From the NCBI RefSeq assembly GCF_014873705.1, contig NZ_JADBDS010000003.1, positions 1,302,001 through 1,366,000 of the forward strand: 64,000 bases of DNA. The letters are read 5' to 3'. The first letter of the stretch is position 1. The number at the start of each line of letters is the position of its first letter. The DNA comes from Mycobacterium sp. OAS707 (GTDB taxonomy: Bacteria; Actinomycetota; Actinomycetes; Mycobacteriales; Mycobacteriaceae). Shown here in pieces: positions 34,902 to 42,147 of the stretch. The position numbers and the translations under genes were made by a program. A model generated the notes under the pieces. That model ran no database searches. It was not told the origin of the DNA and was given only the letters and a program-made list of their open reading frames with translations.

Positions 34902-35776
34902 CGGAGCTCGCGGGCGGTGTTGTCGTCGCCGTCGGATCCCCCTCCGACGAGGCGACTTTCACGCTGACCGAAGACGACACCGACGACCGCCGCGCCATCA
35001 CCGTCGCATCGGTGGCCGCCGCACTCGCCGAACTCGCCGCACGATGTGAACGCTGGCCGCAGGCCACCGCCGTCTGCGACGATGTGCTCCGGTCGATCGA
35101 CCCGAAAGGCCCCACCCGCGCAGGCGTCGTCACCGAATCACTGGCCTACTCGACTCTGCAGTCGGGACCGGAATTCGCCCGCTGGCTCGCCGAGCGTGGA
35201 CCCGCCACCGTCCCGATGATCGCCGATCCCGTCCAGGCCGATCGCGCCGGCGACTGTCTGCACGTCCGCTTCAACCGGCCGCAACGGCACAACGCGTTCT
35301 CCACCGATATGCGCGCGGCGCTGCTCGAAAAGCTCGATGTCGCGCGCCTCGACCCTTCGATCACCGAAGTGGTGCTGACCGGCAACGGCCCGTCGTTCTG
35401 CAGCGGCGGCGACCTCGCCGAATTCGGCACCTTCACCGATCCCGCCAGCGCCCATCTGGCCCGCACCCGCCACTCGCCCGCATTGGTGCTCGACGAAATC
35501 ACCGCCCGCCTCGGCCGCAACTGCTGCGCCGACGTGCACGGCCAGGTGCTCGGCAGCGGACTCGAGATGGCCGCCTACTGCGGCAGCGTGCGCGCCCATC
35601 CCGACGCCGTGCTCGGCCTGCCCGAACTCAGCCTCGGCCTGATCCCCGGCGCCGGCGGCACCGTCAGCATCACCCGTCGGATCGGGCGCTGGCGCACCGC
35701 GTATCTGGTGTTGTCCGGCCGCACGATCGACGCCGCCACGGCCCTGCGCTGGGGTCTCATCGACGAAGTCCAGTGA
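34898..35776 (+). CDS. Enoyl-CoA hydratase/isomerase family protein with N-terminal extension
   Basis: A 292-residue crotonase-fold protein. The core begins at about residue 105 (LHVRFNRPQRHNAFSTDM); oxyanion-hole residues are in GPSFCSGGDL and HGQVLGSGLEMAAYC, and a catalytic-type Glu in LPELSLGLIPGAGGT. The first about 100 residues are an unusual extension (AAALAELAARCERW...). GTG start overlaps the FadD4 stop. It could hydrate an enoyl-CoA made by a FadE of this cluster; substrate unknown. Confidence 0.82.
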   Translation: MTELAGGVVVAVGSPSDEATFTLTEDDTDDRRAITVASVAAALAELAARCERWPQATAVCDDVLRSIDPKGPTRAGVVTESLAYSTLQSGPEFARWLAERGPATVPMIADPVQADRAGDCLHVRFNRPQRHNAFSTDMRAALLEKLDVARLDPSITEVVLTGNGPSFCSGGDLAEFGTFTDPASAHLARTRHSPALVLDEITARLGRNCCADVHGQVLGSGLEMAAYCGSVRAHPDAVLGLPELSLGLIPGAGGTVSITRRIGRWRTAYLVLSGRTIDAATALRWGLIDEVQ

Positions 35777-35811
35777 CTTCGGCCTGATTCGTAACGCTTA
35801 GTGGCAGGCGC

Positions 35812-36525
35812 TCAACCCGACCTGCGCAGCGTCACCCGGTAGGTGTATTGCTCGGGCAGAAAGTGGCTGACCGACAACTCGACCGGGCTGCCGCCGGCAT
35901 CCGTGTACAGGCGGTCCACCCGCAGCATCGGATGACCCGGCTCGCAGCCAACGGCGGCGGCGACGACATCATCGGCCGGAGCCACCGTAATCGATTGTGC
36001 CGCTTCGGCAATGGGCTCGGAGAGATGCGGCTCCAGCAAGCCAATGACAGTGTGCGTGCCGACCGCGCCGTCGGTGAGCGTGGCCTGTATCGGTTGGGCC
36101 GCCGACGGGGCCAGGTGCACGGTCGTCGAAACGAACGGAACGCCGTCGTGCAGTCGGCGGAACACCACTGTGTAGACGACGTCGTCGTCCAGCCTCAGCC
36201 GGCTCGCCGCGTCGACGTCGACCCGGCGGCGCAGCCCCGACAGCACTTCCATCGTCGTGTCGTCGGACAAACTCATCAGGTCCTCGATCGACCCGAGTTG
36301 GCGTAAGTACCGCCCGGGCTCGCTGGCGTAGGTGCCGCGGCCGGGCACCCGGTACACCGCACCCTCGGCTACCAGGTCCTGAAACGCGCGTCGCACAGTC
36401 TGACGCGACAACCCATGGCGCGCAACGAGTTCGGACTCGGTCGGCAGCCGCGCACCGTCGCTGTACTGACCAGCTGCGATCTCGTCACGCAACTGTTGAC
36501 GCAAAATCTGGTAGGCGGGCTTCAT
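35812..36525 (-). CDS. GntR-family regulator with UTRA ligand domain (HutC type)
   Basis: A 237-residue regulator. The N-terminal winged helix (LPTESELVARHGLSRQTVRRAFQDL) is followed by GRGTYASEPGRY and a UTRA effector-binding domain ending in ELSVSHFLPEQYTYRVTLRR. The ATG at 36525 shares one base with the FadE3 stop (TGATG), so it is translated with fadE3. It probably controls this acyl-CoA locus in response to a small metabolite; ligand and operators unknown. Confidence 0.85.
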   Translation of the reverse strand: MKPAYQILRQQLRDEIAAGQYSDGARLPTESELVARHGLSRQTVRRAFQDLVAEGAVYRVPGRGTYASEPGRYLRQLGSIEDLMSLSDDTTMEVLSGLRRRVDVDAASRLRLDDDVVYTVVFRRLHDGVPFVSTTVHLAPSAAQPIQATLTDGAVGTHTVIGLLEPHLSEPIAEAAQSITVAPADDVVAAAVGCEPGHPMLRVDRLYTDAGGSPVELSVSHFLPEQYTYRVTLRRSG

Positions 36526-37682
36526 CAAATGCCCCCGCGGGCCACCAACTGACTGGCTATCACATTGCGCTGGATCTCGTTGGTGCCTTCGCCGACGATC
36601 ATCAGCGGCGCGTCGCGGAAGTAGCGTTCGACGTCGAACTCGGTGGAATAGCCGTAGCCGCCGTGGATTCGCACCGCGTTCAACGCGATCTCCATCGCCA
36701 CCTCGGAGGCGAACAGCTTGGCCATCCCGGCTTCCATGTCCGCGCGCTCACCCGCGTCGTACCGGTCGGCGGCATAGAACGTGAGCTGGCGCGCCGCCGT
36801 CAGCTTGGTGGCCATGTCAGCCAAGTAGTGGCCGACGGCCTGATGTTTCCAGATCGGCTGGCCGAAGCTCTCGCGGTCCTGCGCATAGCGCAGCGCATCC
36901 TCGAGCGCCGCCGTCGCCACTCCCAGCGCCCGCGAGGCCACCTGAATACGCCCTGTCTCAAGGCCTTTCATCATCTGTGCGAAGCCTTTACCCGGCACGC
37001 CGCCCAGGACAGCCGACGCGGGCACCCGGCAGTCGTCGAACGTGAGCTCGCAGGACTCGACACCCTTGTAGCCCAGCTTGGGCAGGTCGCGCGACACGGT
37101 CAGGCCCTCGCCGTGTTCGACGAGCACCACCGAAATCCCTTTGTGCGCAGGCTCGGCCGCGGGATCGGTCTTGCACAGCAGGGCGATCAGAGCCGACCGG
37201 CGTGCGTTGCTGATCCATGTCTTGGACCCGTTGATCACCAGTTCGTCGCCTGACGCGATCGCGGTCGTCTTCATGTTCTGCAGATCCGAGCCGCCGCCCG
37301 GCTCGGTCAGCGCCATCGTGGCGCGCACCTCGCCGGTCGCCATCGCCGGCAGGTACTTGCGCTTCTGTTCTTCGGTGCCGAACAGGCTCAGCAGTTTGGC
37401 GACGACGGTGTGCCCGCCCATCGCGCCTGCCAGGCTCATCCAGCCGCGCGACAGCTCCTGGGTGACCTCCACGTAGCAGCGAGTCGACACCGGCAAGCCG
37501 CCGTACTCCTCGGGCACTGCCAGGCCGTAGATGCCGATGCGCTTCATCTGCTCGATCCACGCCTCGGGGTACTCGTTGGCGTGCTCGACGTCGCGGACGG
37601 CCGGCTTCACATCCCGGTCGACGAATGCCCGCACCGTCTCGACCAGCAGGATCTCTTCTTCGGTCATCATATGTACGGCCAT
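36525..37682 (-). CDS. fadE3: Acyl-CoA dehydrogenase FadE3
   Basis: A 385-residue flavoenzyme for the first oxidation of beta-oxidation. Motifs: ATMALTEPGGGSDLQNMKT (FAD/substrate loop), RFQ-type ESFGQPIWKHQAVGHYLADM and the C-terminal IHGGYGYSTEFDVERYFRDA; a Glu in MIVGEGTNEIQRN sits at the usual catalytic position. Start codon is uncertain: ATGs at 37682, 37670 and 37667 are in frame and none has a ribosome site. Only 21 bp separate it from the divergent Rv0216-like gene. Matches Rv0215c by position. Confidence 0.88.
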   Translation of the reverse strand: MAVHMMTEEEILLVETVRAFVDRDVKPAVRDVEHANEYPEAWIEQMKRIGIYGLAVPEEYGGLPVSTRCYVEVTQELSRGWMSLAGAMGGHTVVAKLLSLFGTEEQKRKYLPAMATGEVRATMALTEPGGGSDLQNMKTTAIASGDELVINGSKTWISNARRSALIALLCKTDPAAEPAHKGISVVLVEHGEGLTVSRDLPKLGYKGVESCELTFDDCRVPASAVLGGVPGKGFAQMMKGLETGRIQVASRALGVATAALEDALRYAQDRESFGQPIWKHQAVGHYLADMATKLTAARQLTFYAADRYDAGERADMEAGMAKLFASEVAMEIALNAVRIHGGYGYSTEFDVERYFRDAPLMIVGEGTNEIQRNVIASQLVARGGI

Positions 37683-37703
37683 ATTGACACTTTGTGCGGC
37701 CCA

Positions 37704-38693
37704 ATGGCAACATCGGCGGCTGTGAGCGGTCCATACTTCGACGACCTGGAGGTGGGCCAGGTCTTCGACTCGGCGCCCTCGATGACTTTGACCGAGGGCG
37801 CCGCGGGCGCGCACCAGGCGATCATCGGCGATCGGCTGCGCCTCGCGCTTGACGCGCAGTTGGCGTACGCCGTCACAGGCGCGACGTCGGCGCTGGCCCA
37901 CCCCGCCCTGGTCTGCGACGTGGCGATCGGGCAGAGCACGCTGGCCACGCTGCGGGTCAAGGCCAATCTGTTCTATCGGGGCCTGGAGTTTCACCGGTTT
38001 CCCGTGATCGGCGACAGCCTGTTCACCCGCACGGAAGTCGTCGGGCTGAAGCAGAACTCGGCCAAACCCGGCCGCGCGCCGACGGGCCTTGCGGCGCTGC
38101 GGATGACGACGGTCGACCAGATCGGCCGCCTGGTACTGGACTTTTACCGCTGCGCGATGCTGCCGCTGAGCGCCGACCGCGAGACGGGACACAACGACAA
38201 CCTGGCCAACATCGGGGCCGACCTCGCGTCTCCGCCCGACCCGACCGCCGACTGGAACGCCGGCGCCTTCCGGGAGAAGGTGCCGGGTGCCCACTTCGAC
38301 CCCGGCCTCGCAGGTGCTGTCATGCAGAGCACCGCCGACGTTGTAACCAGCGGGCCGGAGCTCGCCAGGATGACGCTCAATATCGCTGCAACACACCATG
38401 ATTGGCGTGTCGGCGGTAAGCGGCTGGTGTACGGCGGGCATACCATCGGATTGGCCTTGGCGCAGGCCTCACGGTTGCTACCCAACCTCGTGACCGTCCT
38501 CGGCTGGGAGTCCTGCGACCACACCGGGCCAGTCCACGAGGGCGACACACTGCACAGCGAACTGCACGTCGAGGCGGCAGATCCGTTGCCTGACGGTCGC
38601 GGGGGAGTGCTGAAGCTGAGGTCGCAGGTGTTCGCGGTCGGCGAGCCGGACCGCAAAGTGCTCGACTGGCGGTTCACGGCGCTGCAGTTCTGA
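37704..38693 (+). CDS. Double-hotdog (MaoC-like) hydratase-family protein, Rv0216-like
   Basis: A 329-residue protein with two hotdog folds, matching Rv0216 (337 aa), whose structure is an R-hydratase-like double hotdog. YFDDLEVGQVFDSAPSMTLTE begins the first repeat. The second contains THHDWRVGGKRLVYGGHTIGLALAQ, where the His/Gly pattern resembles a MaoC active site. Activity of Rv0216 has not been firmly shown. GTG at 37722 is an alternative start. It is divergent from fadE3. Confidence 0.85.
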   Translation: MATSAAVSGPYFDDLEVGQVFDSAPSMTLTEGAAGAHQAIIGDRLRLALDAQLAYAVTGATSALAHPALVCDVAIGQSTLATLRVKANLFYRGLEFHRFPVIGDSLFTRTEVVGLKQNSAKPGRAPTGLAALRMTTVDQIGRLVLDFYRCAMLPLSADRETGHNDNLANIGADLASPPDPTADWNAGAFREKVPGAHFDPGLAGAVMQSTADVVTSGPELARMTLNIAATHHDWRVGGKRLVYGGHTIGLALAQASRLLPNLVTVLGWESCDHTGPVHEGDTLHSELHVEAADPLPDGRGGVLKLRSQVFAVGEPDRKVLDWRFTALQF

Positions 38694-38758
38694 GCGGTTT
38701 CGGGCGCGCTTATCCACGCTCAGCGACGGTAACCGCGCCGAAATCGCACAATGTTCCT

Positions 38759-39838
38759 ATGAGGATGCCCGTCGCTGTGCTCTCCCGGGCACAGGCGGCC
38801 GCCGACGCGTTCCAACGGCTGACCGGTGTCGCAGTCGACTCCGAGGAACTGGTCGCGGGCCGCGCTGCTCTGCTCGGGCAGTCACCGCACGGCCGGCTCT
38901 CCGCGGGGGGCGCCACCCGGCTGATGCCCAGCCGCGACGGATGGTGTGCGCTCACGTTGTCACGGCAAGACGACTTCGACGCCGTACCCGCGCTGACCGA
39001 ATACGAGACAACAGGCGATCCGTGGCCGGCCGTTGAGCGGTGGGTGGCCGAACGTGCCTGCACCGACGTGACCGAGCGGGCCCGGCTGCTCGGCCTTCCA
39101 GTCGCAGCTCTCGGCGAAACAGCCGCCGCGCCACCACGAATCACCAACTTGGGCGCCGCCGCCCCGCGTGAGGTCAGCGGACTCTTGGTCGTCGACCTGT
39201 CGTCGATGTGGGCCGGTCCGCTGTGCGGTCAGCTGCTCAGCCGAGCGGGGGCCACCGTCGTCAAGGTCGAGACTTGGACCAGACCCGACGGCACCCGCGC
39301 CGGACCCTCGACGTTCTTCGATTGGATGAACAACGGAAAGCTCTCGTACGCAGTCGATTTCGACGAGCCGACGGGCCTGCGACAGCTCCTCGACGCTGCC
39401 GACGTCGTAATCGAATCATCACGCCCGGCCGCCCTCGCACGCCGCGGGCTCGGCCCAGCGCTGCGTGACGGCCAGGTGTGGTTGCGCATCACGGGGCATG
39501 GCACCGAAGGGGAGCGGGCGAACTGGGTGGCGTTCGGCGACGACGCCGCGGTGTCGGGCGGACTGGTCGGCGACACCGAAAGCGGACCGGTGTTCTGTGG
39601 CGATGCGGTGGCCGACCCGCTGACGGGACTGCACGCCGCGCTCGCTGCGGCGGACTCGCTGAGCCGCGGTGGCGGTCAACTGATCGAACTGTCGATGGCA
39701 GCCGTCGCCGCAACCTATGCCGCCGACGATCGCACCGCCGAAACAGATTGCGCCGCAACGCCACAACTTCCTAGCGCAGGCCCGGCGCTAGGCGCAGACA
39801 ATGCGTTCGTCGAACAACGGCTGGTCGCTTCATGCTGA
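38759..39838 (+). CDS. Family III (CaiB/BaiF-type) CoA-transferase-like protein with swapped domain order
   Basis: A 359-residue protein. The Rossmann part that normally begins these enzymes (VDLSSMWAGPLCGQLLSRAG, then ADVVIESSRPAALARRGLG, WVAFGDDAAVSGG with the usual catalytic-site Asp, ADPLTGLHAALAA) starts only at about residue 143. The preceding about 125 residues (GRAALLG, DGWCALTLSRQDDFDAVPAL, VAERACTDVTERARLLGLPVAAL) look like the segment usually at the C-terminus. It overlaps the downstream amidohydrolase by 7 bases. Predicted to move CoA between acids; substrate unknown. Confidence 0.72.
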   Translation: MRMPVAVLSRAQAAADAFQRLTGVAVDSEELVAGRAALLGQSPHGRLSAGGATRLMPSRDGWCALTLSRQDDFDAVPALTEYETTGDPWPAVERWVAERACTDVTERARLLGLPVAALGETAAAPPRITNLGAAAPREVSGLLVVDLSSMWAGPLCGQLLSRAGATVVKVETWTRPDGTRAGPSTFFDWMNNGKLSYAVDFDEPTGLRQLLDAADVVIESSRPAALARRGLGPALRDGQVWLRITGHGTEGERANWVAFGDDAAVSGGLVGDTESGPVFCGDAVADPLTGLHAALAAADSLSRGGGQLIELSMAAVAATYAADDRTAETDCAATPQLPSAGPALGADNAFVEQRLVASC

Positions 39839-41130
39839 TTCGACGCGCCACGCTGCTCGACGGCACGATCACCGACATCCGGCTCGACGAACACATCACC
39901 GACGTCGGCGAGCTCGAACCCGAGAAGGGCGAGGAGGTTTTTGACGCCGCAGGCGCAACTGTGATCCCCGGCCTGCACGATCACCATGTCCACCTTCGCT
40001 CGGCCGCTGCGGCGCTGACCTCGGCGCGGGTCGGGCCTGCCGAAGTTCGGGGTCGCGATGACCTGGCTCGCGCGCTCGCTCACGCTCCCGTCGGCAGTGA
40101 CGGGTGGATAAGAGCCGTCGGCTATCACGAGGCCGTCGCCGGTCCGCTCGACCGCCGCGTGCTCGATGAGGTGTCACCGCCGCTGCCGGTCCGGGTGCAG
40201 CACCGCAGCGGTGTGCTGTGGACGCTGAACTCGGCGGCCCTGGCAAGGGTGGGGCTGGCCAAGCACCCCGACGGGCGGCTGCCCAGCGCCGACCACAGTT
40301 GGTCGGACACGTTGCAGCGCAACGAAAGCGGGCTGGCCGAGGTCAGCCGACGGCTCAGCGAGCACGGTGTCACCGGTGTCACCGACGCCACCCCGGACTT
40401 CGAAGTCAGCGACATCGTCAAGCTGATGCAGGCCCACCGGCACGGCGAGCTTCGCCAGCGCGTGCACTGCCTGGCGCCCGGCAAGCGCATCCTGCACGAC
40501 ACCGACCTCAACCTCGACGAACTCACCGGGTGGATCTCCGGACGGCACGCAGAAGACGCTCCTGTCGCAGTCCATTGCGTGACGGCGGCCCAACTCGTCG
40601 TGACCCTGTCGGCGTTGCGCGAGGCGGGCACCCATCCGCAGGACCGCATCGAGCACGCCGCCGTGGTGCCCGACGACGCCCTCGCCGACCTCAAGAGCCT
40701 CGGTGTCACCGTTGTGACCCAGCCCAACTTCGTCGCGGAGCGCGGCGACCAATACCTGACCGACGTCGCCGCCGACGAACACCGCGAACTGTGGCGGCTT
40801 GCCTCACTGTTGAAGGCCGGCGTGAAAGTCGCACTGTCCACTGACATGCCGTTCGGCGAAGGTGACCCGTGGGCGACCATGCGGGCCGCCGTCCACAGGA
40901 CCACAGCCGGCGGCGCAGTACTCGGCGCCGACGAATGTGTCTCCGCGCGTGCGGCTTTGACGATGTTCTTCGGCACGTCGGGCGCGCCTGACGAGCCACG
41001 AGCCCTGACGAAGGGGCAGCCGGGTGACGTTACGCTGTTGACCGCGCCGCCCGATGAGGTGCTCAGCGAATTGGACTCGCACATGGTCGCCGCGACCATC
41101 GTCGCGGGCCGCGTCGTCTTCGAACGCTGA
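39832..41130 (+). CDS. Amidohydrolase-superfamily protein (YtcJ-like)
   Basis: A 432-residue metal-dependent hydrolase-like protein. The metal-site HxH is in PGLHDHHVHLRSA; further His in AVHCVTA and RIEHAAVV and a late Asp in ALSTDMPFGEGDPW complete the amidohydrolase pattern. Its C-terminus (KGQPGDVTLL, MVAATIVAGRVVFE) is typical of family 3. Start overlaps the CoA-transferase. Substrate unknown. No counterpart is recalled between Rv0216 and lipW in M. tuberculosis, so this pair is an insertion relative to that order. Confidence 0.82.
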   Translation: MLIRRATLLDGTITDIRLDEHITDVGELEPEKGEEVFDAAGATVIPGLHDHHVHLRSAAAALTSARVGPAEVRGRDDLARALAHAPVGSDGWIRAVGYHEAVAGPLDRRVLDEVSPPLPVRVQHRSGVLWTLNSAALARVGLAKHPDGRLPSADHSWSDTLQRNESGLAEVSRRLSEHGVTGVTDATPDFEVSDIVKLMQAHRHGELRQRVHCLAPGKRILHDTDLNLDELTGWISGRHAEDAPVAVHCVTAAQLVVTLSALREAGTHPQDRIEHAAVVPDDALADLKSLGVTVVTQPNFVAERGDQYLTDVAADEHRELWRLASLLKAGVKVALSTDMPFGEGDPWATMRAAVHRTTAGGAVLGADECVSARAALTMFFGTSGAPDEPRALTKGQPGDVTLLTAPPDEVLSELDSHMVAATIVAGRVVFER

Positions 41131-41140
41131 GCATCCGCGA

Positions 41141-42043
41141 TTACGCCGCCGCGGGCGCGAACGCCTTTCGCAGCAGCTCGCACTGACTCTTGAAGAACGA
41201 CTGGGACACATCGGCTTTCGGCACGATGCCGTCGAAGCCGTGAAAGGCCCCCGGGACGACCTCGACCTCGCACTGAACACCGGCGGCCTCGAGTCGCTCG
41301 GCGTAGGCCAGGTCCTCGTCGTGAAACAGATCCAACGTGCCGACTCCGAGCCACGCCTTCGGCAATCCGCTCAAGTCTTCGCGGCGCGCGGGCACCGCGA
41401 CCGTCGGATCCGCCCCACCGAGGTAAGCCGACCAGCCGTACTTGTTGCTGGATTGGTTCCAAAGCCGCAGCCCGGGATTGTCCAAGTGCCTGCCCACCGT
41501 GCGGTCGTCGAGCATCGGATAAACCAATAGCTGTGCGGTAAGGGGGATTTCGCCGCGGTCGCGGACGAGTAGCGCCAGCGCAGCGGCCAGGCCACCGCCT
41601 GCGCTCGCCCCGCCGATGGCGACGCGCCCCGGGTCGACCGACGGCAGGCGAACCAGCCACTGCAACGCCGAATAGCAGTCCTCGAGCGGAATTGGGTACG
41701 GATGATCGGGCGCCAGCCGGTAATCCACCGAGGCGACGACCGCCCCGAGTTCGCGCGCGTACCGGCGACACAGTGCATCGTCCTGCGCCGCGGCCCCGAT
41801 CACGTACCCGCCGCCGTGGATCCACAACAGCGCGGGGACCGGGCCCGTCACCCCAGTGGGGCGGAACAGTCGGATCCCGACGCCCGACGACAGCGTCAGC
41901 ACCTCGATGTCGCTCGGCGGGGGTCGGCGCCACAGCAGGCGCTCCGCTGCTCGTAGGAACGGCACCGTGGCGGGCGTGACGATCTGCTTGGGCAGATAGC
42001 GGGCGACGCTACGCAGATCGGGATGGAATTCGGGGAGCGGCAC
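41141..42043 (-). CDS. lipW: LipW-like HSL-family esterase
   Basis: A 300-residue alpha/beta-hydrolase of the hormone-sensitive-lipase family. Oxyanion motif HGGGYVIG, nucleophile GASAGG, acid in VGTLDLFHDED and His in GAFHGFD. The GTG at 42043 is chosen because the protein then matches LipW (Rv0217c, 302 aa) in length and lies immediately after the low-GC promoter zone; the upstream in-frame extension to 42148 looks non-coding. Likely hydrolyses short-chain esters. Confidence 0.82.
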   Translation of the reverse strand: MPLPEFHPDLRSVARYLPKQIVTPATVPFLRAAERLLWRRPPPSDIEVLTLSSGVGIRLFRPTGVTGPVPALLWIHGGGYVIGAAAQDDALCRRYARELGAVVASVDYRLAPDHPYPIPLEDCYSALQWLVRLPSVDPGRVAIGGASAGGGLAAALALLVRDRGEIPLTAQLLVYPMLDDRTVGRHLDNPGLRLWNQSSNKYGWSAYLGGADPTVAVPARREDLSGLPKAWLGVGTLDLFHDEDLAYAERLEAAGVQCEVEVVPGAFHGFDGIVPKADVSQSFFKSQCELLRKAFAPAAA

Positions 42044-42136
42044 GCGATAAGTATTACCAGCTGCGCGTATCCGTAAAAATCTTCGTTCTTGTGATGAGGT
42101 TTCGTATTTTGGCTCGCAGTGGTTTGCTGAATGCGA

Positions 42137-42142
42137 TAATTT
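42137..42142 (+). promoter_or_regulatory. -10 element before the LuxR-type regulator
   Basis: TAATTT matches TANNNT and ends 5 nt before the ATG at 42148, in an AT-rich stretch (42060-42147). No ribosome site is visible. Confidence 0.4.
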
Positions 42143-42147
42143 ACGCA

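Noticed and set aside
36525..38441. Upstream extension of the fadE3 frame to 638 aa
   Set aside because: The added part lies antisense to the Rv0216-like gene and has no acyl-CoA dehydrogenase similarity.
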